Assembly: GCF_003265705.1 (NCBI RefSeq)
Contig: NW_020312817.1
Span: forward strand, 33,567,820-33,631,819
From: Callorhinus ursinus
Lineage: Eukaryota; Chordata; Mammalia; Carnivora; Otariidae
Direction: 5' to 3'
DNA length: 64,000 bases
Shown here: positions 13,137 to 24,670 of the stretch, piece by piece
Layout: every line of letters starts with the position of its first letter
How positions within the stretch are numbered: position 1 is the stretch's first letter
The notes under the pieces: model-generated
The model's input: the letters and a program-made list of their open reading frames with translations, nothing else
What the model was told of the DNA's origin: nothing
Database searches by the model: none
Program-made: the position numbers and the translations under genes

Positions 13137-13300
13137 GGAAGTGGTTCTTAACCTTGGCTGCATATTCAAATTTCATGGGGTAGATTTAAAAAATAACCTA
13201 CCCTTGCCTGAACCCCATGAGCATATGTAGTTCATCAGGGGTGTAGTGTGGACTGCACTCATCCCCAGTGATTCTAATGAGCAGTTAGAGGTGAGAAGCA
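13137..13300 (+). mobile_element. MER5A-type hAT (Charlie) fragment
   Basis: It opens with 'agtggttcttaaccttggct', close to the MER5 terminal inverted repeat CAGTGGTTCTCAAAC, and continues through a 'ccttgcctgaaccccatgag' block and 'ccccagtgattctaatgag'. The right terminal repeat is not preserved. Confidence 0.65.
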
Positions 13301-13386
13301 TGGGAAAAAGTCAATAGGAGAGGAAAGCCCATTTTCTCCTCACCAGCACTAAGTGCCACAGGAATTCATCACCTTCTCATTACTTT

Positions 13387-13586
13387 GTTTTTTTTTTTTA
13401 AGATTTTATGTATTTATTTGACAGAGAGAGACACAGTAGGACGGGGAACACAAGAAGGGGAGTGGGAGAGGGAGAAGCAGGCTTCCCGCGGAGCAGGGAG
13501 CCTGACGCAGGGCTCGATCCCAGGACCCTGGGATCACTACCTGAGCTGAAGGCAGGTGCTTAACGACTGAGCCACCCAGGCACCCC
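13387..13586 (-). mobile_element. CAN-SINE with 16-bp TSD
   Basis: Inverted copy with tail, 'gacagagagagacacag' section, body and inverted head 'gagccacccaggcacccc'. A perfect 16-bp duplication (accttctcattacttt) lies at 13371-13386 and 13587-13602. The open frame crossing it on the minus strand is SINE sequence. Confidence 0.97.
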
Positions 13587-13950
13587 ACCTTCTCATTACT
13601 TTATATACTTTAAAACTACCTTTAAAAATTCTCTGTCATGGAATTCTTCTCATATCTTGCCATGCCACTTGAAAATATCGTGTAACTTTAAGATTAAGAA
13701 AGAAGTGCTGCAAGGGCAGGCTAGTTCTGATCAGAAAACCAAATGATCTGGATTCTGGGGAAACTTCGCTTCCCATTGATGAACCTTGGAGAAAGTGGGT
13801 AGCCTCTCTGGTCTTCAAATTTGTTCCCTAGTCTCAAGCCCGCTTTAAGGTTCTTGCAATCATCAGTGGTTGGTCAGAGACCACTCAATGTCCCACAATT
13901 TTTAATCATCTGAGACAGTATTATTTTATTTAAAGTTCCCAAAAGGTTGT

Positions 13951-14130
13951 TTATTTTTTTATTTTTTTAAATTTTTATTGTTATGTTAATCACCATACAT
14001 TACATCATTAGTTTGTGATGTAGTGTTCCATGATTCATTGTTTGTGCATAACACCCAGTGCTCCACGCAGAACGTGCCCTCTTTAATACCCATCACCAGC
14101 CTAACCCATACCCCCACCCCTCTCCCCTCA
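13951..14130 (-). mobile_element. L1 3' end (antisense)
   Basis: The reverse complement reads as a carnivore L1 3' terminus: G-rich block, 'gatgggtattaaagagggc', 'gagcactgggtgttatgca', 'caatgaatcatggaacac', then the AT-rich end and A-tail, seen here as T-rich sequence at 13951-13980. It is truncated 5' just after the G-rich tract. Confidence 0.85.
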
Positions 14131-16577
14131 CAAAGGGATTTTTAAAAAAAGTAACCAATGCTATCATTTCCTTGAAACTTAATGACCTTTCCTGTAGGTC
14201 AAAATCTTTTGTGCCTCTGGAAAAGTAAACCTCTATGCTTACTTTCATACAAACTCCCCCTTTAGTGTTCAGGGAAGTTGTTTCCCACTGAAGCCCCTAC
14301 AAGCCCTTGCTCTTCCCGCTCTTTGGAGCACAACTGACCCAGCCCAGGAACTATCCTGTCTGGTCTTGTCAATATACACGGGAGCCTCAGATCTGTGCTC
14401 TAGGCTCTTAGGATCAATTTCAACTTCTTTGTCATTCTTGGTCACCATGAATTTCGTTCATATCTCAGCTAACTCTGGCATAAAGCGTCCAAGTCTTTTT
14501 TTTTCACACAAGACTGTCAATACTTCCAATTCCCTTCTCAAAATATGATCTTCCCAAGATTTTCTACACGCAGAGTCATCACTGAGCACTTCAGAGGTCA
14601 TAGTCAAAAGGTCAAGTAGTTTAACTATTTGTCAATTTTTTTACATAGATGTTTACATACTCCATATCAAAATAGCAGTAAGTCACTCTTTATTACTTAT
14701 ATTACACTTCTCAAATTTGCTTGCTAAAGAAAAACGGGAATAGGCATTTCTCATGAGGAATGCACACTTGAAATGCACTTGGCAGTAAGCAACTGAGAAA
14801 ACAGCCAATGATGTCATCTATGCATTGCATCTGGTCACAAATACTAGTGACATAATTTATAATAACCTTTTAGTTATTGAAAATTGCCCAGACTCCTGCT
14901 GTGCTGTTCCTTTAGAAAAGCTGGTTGGTATGTAGTGTTTAATTAAATATTTTAAAGCCATCCTTTTGTAGGCCTGTTCCACTTTAGCTAAAGTTATGAC
15001 AGCTTGTCTCTGTTGGTTTAAAAAAAGAAGGCATAATTTATTGCCTAGCTTTCTCTCTCTCCCTCTCTTGCGTGCATGCATTTACAGAATATTAGTATTT
15101 TTAAGTGAAGTAAAACAGCCTATTTTAGAGATGTGTGAAAGATAAGTTTGAATGTGTTGTTAATTTAACGTGTTGTCAGTGTAAATAGTCTAGACATGAA
15201 AAGGAATAATCTGATGAAAATATCCGTGTTTTGTATTATAATTATTTTAATAATGATGAAGTATTATTATTGGAATAGAACCAGTTTTTCTCCTTCTCTG
15301 CTACTTTTTTTTTTGTATTACACAACATTAACAATTTGAAAGAAGCCACTGCATAACTACAGTCATCTTATCTATATCCCCTAAGCGAATTGCTTTTCCC
15401 GCTGCCTAATTTATCCAAAGAACATCTCCTTGCGAGTGTTATAAACCATTTTATTATTTTCTTACACTTGTTTATTAATTGTTTTGCATGTCATGCTTTG
15501 TCATCAGGGAAGGAAAAAACATTCAATTTTTCTTTCTTCCCCCCCCCATGCTCTATTTTAAGATTGAAAATCTAAATAACAAGGGGGTTCAAATCTTGCT
15601 TAAAATATAGACACATTATTCTCAACAACAGAAACTTTAAATTTACATTTCATTTTCTTGCGAAAAAATTCTTTTAATTCAATCTTGGAAAAACACACAC
15701 GTTTTACAGATATGACCCGTAAATTTTTCCTTTGACTTTTGTGAGTGTTAGGGAATAGTTCCCAGATTTTGCCAACAATTCTAAAAGGACGGCCTTAATG
15801 ATCTAATTATTACAATTTGGTAATTAGCTAGAGTAGCATTTCAAAGTGTTATTGATATGACTTGTCTGGGTTAACCAGTATTTGAGGAAATAGACTAGAG
15901 TCATATGGATACTGGTATTGTTCTTGTCTTCACGTTTACACTTCTCCTTTGGACCCCCGAGACACGCAGCTTTTGTGGTTCTCCCACAATCTAGAATTCT
16001 CAAACAACCCTGACAGCTAACCTAGAATAATCTTTGGGGAAATCTCCCCTCAAGTTCCTGTGTTCTCAGTCATTAACAAAAAAGAAAGAAAAATGTTAAA
16101 GGTAGCGAGAAAAGTCCAGGGTTACAGCTGGTTTCAGCAATTTCAACTTGCGCAAGACCCGTGTTTGTGAAAGCAACTTGAGAATCTTTGAACAGGATGT
16201 AATCAACCTCCGATCTGCTGAGAAACACTGCAAAAATGACTTCCTCTGCCAAAAATAATAATGTCGTTTACAAGCAGCTCTTCCATGTCTAAGGAAGAAC
16301 TAGCCCCACGTGTGAGTTTATGCTGGCTTCAGGGGAGCAAGCAAGGAAAAGGGCAAATCCTACCAACCCCAGCCTAAAATACCCCGTATCAGAACCCACG
16401 GGAAGCTGTGGCCCATTCCAAAGGTGCTGGCAATATCCAGGAAGATTCGTATTCACAAAAATCCAAGCGGTAAGTGACCCCGGAGAAAGGGATTATATTT
16501 GGCAGCCATTCTGTGCTGTCTCTTTCCCTCTGTAACCAAGCTGCTAAATACCTCTTAGTCACCGGCCCCAACCCAAA

Positions 16578-16620
16578 TCTTTCTTTCTTTCTTTCTTTCT
16601 TTCTTTTTTTTTTTTTTTTT
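16578..16620. repeat. (CTTT)n then poly-T
   Basis: About seven TTTC units followed directly by a run of about 16 T. No SINE body follows on either side, so it is a stand-alone pyrimidine repeat rather than a visible SINE tail. Confidence 0.9.
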
Positions 16621-17815
16621 CAAAATATCATCTGGCAGCTTCCCTTAAAGGACATCAAGAGCTCTCTCTAGGGAGGGAATATTCGTGAATGATCCTTTAG
16701 ATAAGTTTCATCACAAAAGCCCTGCACCTACCTCTGTCAAGTCTGGGCTGCTCAGTCCGCATGGGCTGGATGTGAAAAAAGACCCGGGATGATGGCTTCG
16801 CCGAATTTACCAGAAAGAAAGGACCTGGGATGCTTGTCCTTTAAGTGTCTCTAAACATGGTTTGCATAGCTGGATCTCTGCTTATCTGTGCCTTTCGGCT
16901 TTCGCTTCCATACATGGATCTGTTCCCAACAGTAACTCCAAGCTGTGGAAAAGCAGCTATCTGGCAGCTCTCCGCTTCATCCAACACATGGATGATAAAA
17001 ATACACATAAAAAGATCCTTCCAGCCAGGCCCATTTCCCACCCTGCCGTCCTGCCACTACGCGTTTTTGGAAATACGCTTTCAGCTTGGCATTTTTACTC
17101 CCCAGACGTTTAGAGAACAATCGCTTTCCCCCTGATTCCCATATAGAGCTTTTAGGATGTGGGTTTGCTTAGCTTTATGAAAACAGAGGCACGATTATTG
17201 TTCCTGACCAGGGTCTTCATCCTTAAAGATTTTAGAGATAAGATATGTACAGGACCTGCACAATGTGTTGTGAATGGATGAACATATAAATGAAGGGTTG
17301 AACAAATGGACATTGTGTGTGAATGAATACATACGTATTTAATGTATTTATTTAGTTAAGAATAGTTGCTAACACTCTGAATTCTTTGTCTTAAAGAATC
17401 AGGTAGGAGCAGAAGGTCAAGGTAATCAAAATCTCTAAGACAAGAGAGGTTCAGGTTCTTCCTTAAACAGCTTCTCATTTAGGATATAGTGGGGCAGTTT
17501 CTAATAAGCTACCATCTAGCATACAGTGTGAGATTTAGAAAATTTCTTTTAATGTTAAAGAATGTAAACTTGAATAGAATGCTAATTGCTACATTTGTTA
17601 ACTGTCAGTGATACTTTAAATGACATGAAGCTGTGACCTAAATTTTAAGGGTGGGGGTGGGGAAGGAGAAATCGGCTCTGGCTAATAAAGATAGAGGGGA
17701 GAGGTACTCCAGAAGACCGTGGAAACTCCACTTAGCCTTCCAGTTCCTGGAAATTGGGCTTTTCCGTTTTAAAATTTCTCTCTCCCTCTCTCGTTTTTCC
17801 AGTCTGTTGTTACTC

Positions 17816-17840
17816 GTGTGTGTGTGTGTGTGTGTGTGTG
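17816..17840. repeat. (GT)n microsatellite
   Basis: About twelve uninterrupted TG units. It is read as alternating Cys-Val or Thr-His in the two strands' open frames, which marks those frames as artefacts. Confidence 0.95.
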
Positions 17841-18134
17841 TACACATATGTAAAAGAGAGAACTTCCAAATAACATTTTTCCATTCGCCATTTTTTTCAG
17901 TCATGTTAAAACTCTTATAGATTCTCTTGTGTGAAGAAAAAATAAATTTGAGATATACAGGGATAATTCATTTTTCTGTACTGAAATGGAACTAGTTTGC
18001 TTAAAACATTCCAGAGGAAAAGGGGAAGGATAGAGGAAACAGGATTGGCATAAATGATCATCATTGCAGGGGGTTGAGTGATCAGTAGGGGACTCATTAT
18101 ATTATCCTCTCTACTTTGTGTTTGTTTTAAAATT

Positions 18135-18322
18135 ATGGACCCCGGGAAATAAACTGAGGGTTTCGGGGGGGGGTGGGGGATGGGGTGACAGGGGGATGGG
18201 GATTAAGGAGGGAATGTGTTGTGATGAGCACTGGGTGTTATACACAATTAATGAGTCATGGAACACTATATTAAAAATTAATGATGTACTATACAGTGGC
18301 TAACTGAACATAATAAAAAAAA
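18135..18322 (+). mobile_element. L1 3' end
   Basis: Carnivore L1 3' terminus in sense orientation: 'gaaataaactgagggtttc', a G-rich tract with several runs of four or more G at 18163-18202, 'gatgagcactgggtgttat', 'atgagtcatggaacactat', then AT-rich end and A8 tail. It is 5' truncated, with no frame. Confidence 0.9.
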
Positions 18323-18401
18323 GAGATTACTTGAAAATAAACCCTTAAAAAATAAAATTTGTATAAAAGAGAAGAGAGAACAGTACAAGATACATATATT
18401 A

Positions 18402-18578
18402 GGGGCGCCTGGGTGGCTCAGTCGGTTGAGCATCTGCTTAGGCTCAGGTCATGATCCCAGGGTCCTGGGATGGAGCCCCGAGTAGGGAGGGGGCTCTCAG
18501 CAGAGTGTCTGCTTCTCCCTCTCCGTCTGCCCATGCTCTCTCTCTCAAATAAATCAGTAAAATCTTAAAGAAAGAAAT
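18402..18578 (+). mobile_element. CAN-SINE
   Basis: Good head (ggggcgcctgggtggctcag) with A-box and B-box-like sequence, pyrimidine tract and 'caaataaatcagtaaaatct' tail. I could not find a convincing target-site duplication, suggesting an older copy or tail erosion. Confidence 0.92.
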
Positions 18579-18614
18579 CTGAAAAGGAAACTCTTTTTCT
18601 TCCTCCCCCCCCCG

Positions 18615-19030
18615 CCCCCGCACTGTCCCTTGCAGCTAGGGATAACCATGTAACAGGCTTCTGGCCACACAGGTGTAAATAGGAAATCCCCTGAGTGACT
18701 TCAGGAAAGTGTTTATTTATCTGTTAAAAAGGGACGGATTCAGCTTTTGCCCCTCTTGTCCTGTGCCTCTTCCACCTATTTCCTTCCCAGAGAACAGACT
18801 TGACCCCTGAAATTGCAGCAGCTGCTCGGTGACCAGGAGGAGACCAGCAGGAGGACACAGACCTAAGAGGTGAGGAAGCTGGAGCAGACAGACAGACAGA
18901 ATTTCAGTTCTCGATAGCATCATCAAGAAGCTGTAGCAATGAACTACCCACCCCTGGACTTCTTGCTCTTTGAGAAAAAGAAAACCAGAATTAATACAAA
19001 AAGTGGATTTCATCCATTTTGAGAGATCCA
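18615..19030 (+). mobile_element. old interspersed repeat, family not identified
   Basis: Blocks such as 'taacaggcttctggccacac', 'gagtgacttcaggaaagtg' and 'acccacccctggacttcttg' resemble a mammal-wide repeat with 'ccagccctggactgcctacc...ggacttcttgttatgtgag' near its end. I cannot name the family. A 122-codon open frame on the minus strand at 18717-19085 lies mostly inside it and shows no domain; I treat it as chance. Confidence 0.35.
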
Positions 19031-19089
19031 GCTTTTGTCGGGAATTCTTTTCAGCTCCAAGTATTTCTGTGGATAATGGTAACATTCAA

Positions 19090-19665
19090 AATCATATTCT
19101 GATTTTTTCCCCTCTGCCCTCAGCACTGTTTGATCCTTCCCCAAACCATTTAGGATAAAATATAAATTTCTTAGCTCAGTTCTCAGATATGTTTCAAAAT
19201 CCACTTGCAATTCATAGCTTCATCTCATCTCTGGTCACTCCCCCACCAAGGTCTTTTCATTTCTGCTGCCTTGAATGGCCGCCATGTATGTGCAGCCTGG
19301 CCAGGTAGAAAGCCATGGTTTTCCTCATGCTTCTTATGCTATTTTCCTGTGCCTTTTCTTTCTGCATAGAACATTCTTCATTCTCTTCTGTATTTAGCTA
19401 ATTCTCCTTAAATTTCAAGGCTCAGATCAGCAGTTTTCTCCTCTGGGGAGAGGACCCTAGCCCTTCCCGTGTGGTTTAGGTTCTGGAGCACACATTGTAC
19501 AACCCTTCCACTCTATAATTGTGGGGTCCCTGCCATTTCATTGGTTTGTTTTTCAACTCAGCTTCAAGTTCTATATGGTCAGGGAACAGATTTCATGTGT
19601 ACTTGTATTATTAGGACTTAGCACACAGTAGGCATTCAATACAATGTTTAAATGAATAAGTGACA
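19090..19665 (+). mobile_element. L2 LINE, 3' end
   Basis: Sense L2 with many blocks in order: 'cttttcatttctgctgcctt', 'ccttttctttctgcatagaa', 'aatttcaaggctcagatcag', a 'gtatttgt...gacttagcacacagtag' region and the 3' end 'gtaggcattcaatacaatgt'. No frame survives. Confidence 0.8.
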
Positions 19666-21444
19666 AAATGGATAGATCAGTAAATTACCCTTGATCAGAA
19701 AGATAAAGAAAGTGGATTCATTGCGTGGCTTTGAATGAGACTCCTCACTCTTGAAATAGGGTTAGAATTGAGACAGGCCCCGAGACTGTCCCAGACCAAG
19801 TAATGAGTACATATGTCCTAAGTTCCTGAGTGAATAAATGGGTAAACGAGAAGGCAAGAATTCCAGGGGGATGGAGTTTGAGTCATCGCCAAGAAGCAGT
19901 GTGGTTCAGAATCTGCTTGACTAATTGTGAGGAGTCCACATTGGCTGAGGCTTGGGATGGACGAAACCCAAAGGACCTCGAGTGACAGGCTTAGCATGTT
20001 GATTTTAGGTAATGTTAAAAGGAGGAGTATTGGCACAATCAAAATTGTGATTCTTTCATAAGACTTAGTTTTCCTTCTTGATGAGACCTGATAATAGAAT
20101 ACTACAGCAGTCTTGAAAGCAAATGTTTACTGAGACAAGCAGGTGTGTGGGTTCTTACCTGGCAAGAAAATTCTTAACGTCTTCTTTGTTTCTAAAGGGA
20201 CATCTTACTTTCTAAGTCAACTATTGAATATGTTAGAAGAGAAGAAGGAAGAGGGGGAGAGGTGTAGTAGTGTGTAATCACCCATCAGAAGGAAGTGTTG
20301 GGGCTTCAGCTAGTTTAAAAATTGGTCTGCCATGCTTCTATGACCACTTGGATTTTAAATTCTGCCCAGCGCATTGAAAAGCAGAATCACTGTGCTTAAC
20401 ATAACAGATTGCATCGAGAAGGTCCCTTAAGTAATTCTAATAGCCCTATATAACAGGAATATTTAATTCATTTCGTGTTTTCATTGTTAAAATATTTGAT
20501 TATTTGTGTCATATACCCTTGTATGTCAGATTACATTATCTGGTGCTTTGAAGTCATCAATAGCAATTTGGCTCTAACTGAGCTGGCGGTATCCAGGGGG
20601 ATGATCTTGGGTAAATTCATCTCATTTTTACTCTCTTCACAGGGTTTGATTTTGCTCTTCTGTGCCATTTGTAAATGATAGGCCCTCTTGCCTCTACTTC
20701 TTTCTAAACTCATGTCCCATAATTTGCAAGAAACATTAAAAAAAAATTATTTCCAAGCAAATTTTTTTTTTTTTTTGGTCTTCCAGTTATGAGCCCCTGA
20801 ACAACAGAATAGAAAGCCCGGACTGGTCTCATATTCCTTCTGGGCTTTAAGGTCTCAAGCTCATCATAGGTGTCCAATGATAATTCTTTGACTTTATGTG
20901 GAACGGAAGGACCTCCTTCCAGGAGAAAGCACACAAGTTGGGATAGCCATAGTTACTACTTGAGAGTTTAGTTCTATATCTCATTTAAAAAATAAAACAA
21001 GGCAAAACAAGATGAAACAGTATTCAATTATTTTTGTTCTCTCTTGAAACTGTAAAGTGGATTAGAATATTCCTGACTTCAGGAACTCAGCCTAGTATAT
21101 ACTACATAATCTATAGTACCTAATATAATGTTCTATTCCTAAATAAATTCCTAAAGTAATATTTCTAAATAAATGAATTTTAATAAAAATATTAAGAACA
21201 TTAATCTACTCAGATTTTGCTGTTATTAGGTGGGGTTTTTTTTTTGTCATACTGACTATAAAAAAATCAGGGACTATAAAAAAAAATCAGTGTTTAAAAG
21301 GCTTTACTAATTGTAATAGTGTATCATTTAAAGTCTATTCTATCTTATTCTATCTTCCTATGTAGATAGCCTAGTTAAGCGTGATCATGTCCATGGGCTT
21401 ATCTCTACAGAACAGGCAGAGACAATAATGTACAATGAAGAAGT

Positions 21445-21475
<31 letters not shown>

Positions 21476-22397
21476 GCAAATGTTTCATTGAGCTATGGGC
21501 AGAGCTTGAAGAGATGAGCTGAAACAAGGGTAAGCAATTTCAACGTATTTTGATTACAATTGTTGGACACCTGAGTAAAGAAAAAGTGTTGGAATGCCAT
21601 AGCATTCTTTCTCACTTGGAACCCAGTGAACATTTTTGCAGGAGAAGGTGATTTAAAGGCACTGATCAACTAGGAATCATCCTGTCAGGTTAGTGAGCCA
21701 GACTGAGCCAGGTCAGTCAGGCTGGTATGGACGTGGAAGTACTGAGTGGTGAGGCTGTTAAGTCATGGAAGCGTTTCTCGGAACACACTTGGCCATTGGT
21801 CCAAAGAAAAGTTGAGAGACTTTGCAAAAGTACGTGTTACTACGCATTTCTGAGGAACTAACCACGTCCAGAGGCTCACACAGTTCTTCAGTTTACTCTT
21901 ATTCTTCTTAATGACAGCTTCTGAGCTGCCATGATTTGAAATTACAAGGATAAAATGCTCCTTCAGAAAGAAAGAAATAATATATTCCAAATCCAAATTG
22001 TGTATCGGACAGGTAAGAATGCCTCATCATTAAATGGCCTTGGATATGCATTGCCTCTAGAGCCTGCCATCAGTTTTTATATTGGTTGTGCTCTGTTTTC
22101 TGGACTTGTATAGCTATGGGCAAAGTCATTTCATTCTTCCTAGTCCCTAACAATGTTATTATTTTATTGAGATAGATCAAAGGAGCTGATCAATAAATAT
22201 GTGCTGTTGAATAATCTGTAATTGCAACATTTTATGTTTGGATGCCACTTGAGTTTGGGAAGCACTTTAGCGTGCCTTATTTAGTTAGACTTCACTTCAA
22301 CACCAATATATTGCCCAAAACATGTGTTTCTTTAAGCCTTATTATTTTATAGTCACACTTTCTGTATCACACACAAATATACTGCAGACACATAGCT
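19666..22397. other. unassigned non-coding DNA
   Basis: No confident repeat family apart from a (TTTTG)n run at 21442-21476 and a T16 run near 20763. The sequence to the right of that T-run, read on the minus strand, is open for about 55 codons before the A-tail (see findings). A weak MIR-like trace lies near 22100-22220. Confidence 0.4.
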
Positions 22398-22412
22398 ATA
22401 TTCCCCAAACTT

Positions 22413-22582
22413 GGGGCACCTGCGTGGCTCAGTTCCTTAAGTGTCTGCTTAGGCTCAGGTCATGACCCCAGGGCCCTGCTCAGCGGGGAGCCTGCCTCTC
22501 CCTCTCCTTCTGCCCCTCCCCCTGCTCTTGCATGCACTCTCTCTCTCAAATAAACAAATAAAATTTAAAAAAAGAAAAAGAA
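22413..22582 (+). mobile_element. CAN-SINE with 15-bp TSD, internal deletion
   Basis: The head 'ggggcacctgcgtggctcag' is followed by the body, a (CT)n tract, 'caaataaacaaataaaattt' and an A-rich tail. A perfect 15-bp duplication (atattccccaaactt) lies at 22398-22412 and 22583-22597. About 25 bp of the usual body after the B-box region appears deleted. Confidence 0.96.
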
Positions 22583-22597
22583 ATATTCCCCAAACTT

Positions 22598-24479
22598 AAG
22601 CTTTGTGCTTGGTTTAGTATATCTTAACAATAAAAATTTTTAAATAAAACTCTTTCTCCTGCTTATATCACAAAAATGACCACTTGATGATTAATAAATC
22701 TTTCTTTCTTTGTGTAAGGCCTAGATGGGGCCAATAAGCACATGGAATACAAACATGAATAAAAGAAAGTTCTTGACCTCAATGAGATTGAAATTCACTT
22801 GTTTCTTCACTCAGTCCTTCCCAACTAGCATTCTCATTAGACAACTTCAGAAAAAGAAAAAAGAAAAAGAAAAGAAAACAAAACAAAACACTTATTTTAG
22901 AACCTTGGGAGTCAAGCTGGAGCCTGGGCAACCTTTCCACTTGTTGGAACACTTTTGTCTATGCTTAGATCTACAACACTCTTTTTCATCTGGTTGCTTT
23001 TATAATGCAAAGGGCAGAGGCAAATTATTTGGAGTACAGGCAGTGGGTCCAGAGTATTGAAACACTCCTCTTCATGACAATGCTAAGTTACTTTATTTGT
23101 TCATGAAACACTTGAAAAATGAGAAAGAACAGCAGGCCTTCAAGAGAGAACAGAGAAAGAGCTGGCTCCCAATGTTTTCATTACCAAAAGAGAGTGTTAA
23201 AATGCATAGAAATGTTAAATCTCTACTAAAAAAAAAAAAAAAATCAATGAATGACACATCCGGTTGCAGCTCACTCAACCCTGATTTCACAATCATAGGA
23301 GATCTTACAAGAGAATGGTTCGGAAGTATAAAAAGTATTTTAATTTCACCTGCTGAGTGTTAATGCATTTGAAACATTGGAGGGGAAGCTGTCAAAGGGA
23401 AATAGAATATCTGTACCATCACCTACACTCTTTCAAACAAAAATTATCATGTATGTGTATGGAAGGAAGTCTGTTCTGTGGAACACTTGAGCCTGGCAAA
23501 CAGGAGGATAATGACCCCTAAACCGAGGCAACCCACGCAGTGTCTTCATGGACTGTTGCTCCATGGATGTAGGGACATTACTCAGAGCTCCAACCCCAGC
23601 ATTGCTGCAGTCCATATAATGCTCTGCTAAGTAACAGATAAAAAGGCCCAACTTCTTTGAAGGTCCAGTGTCCATACTCAGAAATGGCAGAGGGTTTATT
23701 CCAAAATGAAAATCTGGTGAAAAGGCAACATCAGACTTTCTAGCATCATAGCAATATTTTAATTTAAAAAAATGTTCTATTTAGAGCATTTATATTTCAC
23801 ATAAATATAGTTATTTTGGGATTGAGATGCCATAGTAGAGAACCATTGGGTCCTTATGATATTAGGATTTATGCAAGCAAGAGCACATTGTTGCCATGGG
23901 GATCAGTAAATAGTCTTGATCTGAGACACTAGTTCCCACTGCCAAGACATGGGTGGAAGAAGGTGGTTCCCACAGACTCTGTTTTCTCTAGACTAAAAAT
24001 ATAGCCTGATTTCTATTAAAGGGCAATTAAAAAAAATCTTGATGATGTAGCCTAAAAGAAGCATACCCTATCATTTTCAGAACAATTAAACAGTGAGCTC
24101 ACTATCTAATGCTTCGAGATTGTATTTGTACGCAATATTAATTATGTTCATGCTCTGTCACATCAAAGGTGGTGTTGCAACTGCAGCTTTTCTTAGTGTA
24201 GTTAACAGGGTCTTAAAAAAGAAATGGTTTATGGAGATGCATATGTTACAGACATAAATCACTTCCTTTTAAGGGTTACAATATAAACTTAGCACTTTGA
24301 AGTTAACTCTTTAAAATCATTGTTTTGCTTTGGGAAATATTGCTCCAAATGGTTGTGATGAACGTGAATTCTCTGACTTCCAGTTTTTCTGGCCCTCCTA
24401 GTCAAGAAATCGAAAACATTAGAATTTTTCCCTGAAGTTTATTATGAAATAATATGTCCAGATATCTATAAGTAACCCT
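22598..24479. other. unassigned non-coding DNA
   Basis: It contains (AAAAG)n/(AAAAC)n low complexity at 22849-22890 and an A17 run near 23229. An 88-codon frame crosses the A-run as poly-lysine and is not credible as a gene. Nothing else recognised. Confidence 0.4.
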
Positions 24480-24670
24480 TGCATTCATAAGGTGCTGTAG
24501 AGTTTGCAAAGTGATTTTACCACCCATCATTTTGCCCAAAGTACTTCACAATCTTGTGAGATAGGCAGGGTTTATAATTAGTTAATTGTCTCCTTTTGTA
24601 GATGAGATGGAAGCTTAAAAAGGTCAAAATGCTTGCCTAAAGCTACATTGATAATACGTGTAGGAGTGAG
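24480..24670 (-). mobile_element. MIR SINE (antisense)
   Basis: Antisense MIR order: 'gtagagtttgcaaagtgatt', 'cttgtgagataggcagg', 'tttgtagatgagatggaagc', 'aaaaaggtcaaaatgcttgc' and 'ctaaagctacattgataata'. Confidence 0.75.

Larger units (their letters stand above)
14131..18134. other. 4-kb transposon-poor stretch
   Basis: I recognise no SINE, L1, L2 or DNA transposon here, only simple repeats at 16578-16620 and 17816-17840. Coding potential is weak: the best frame is 96 codons with no domain. At 15797-15829 there is a dense patch of TAATTA/TAAT homeodomain-type motifs. This could be a conserved regulatory stretch or simply unrecognised old sequence. Confidence 0.45.

Noticed and set aside
17638..17920. 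88- and 89-codon frames on opposite strands
   Set aside because: Both cross the (GT)n microsatellite and overlap each other; they are artefacts of the repeat.
18717..19085. 122-codon minus-strand open frame as a gene
   Set aside because: It lies mostly in a probable ancient repeat and has no domain and no promoter or splice context.
20475..20678. 67-codon frame with a hydrophobic stretch as a small membrane protein
   Set aside because: Hydrophobic runs arise easily from T-rich DNA; no start context or conservation evidence.
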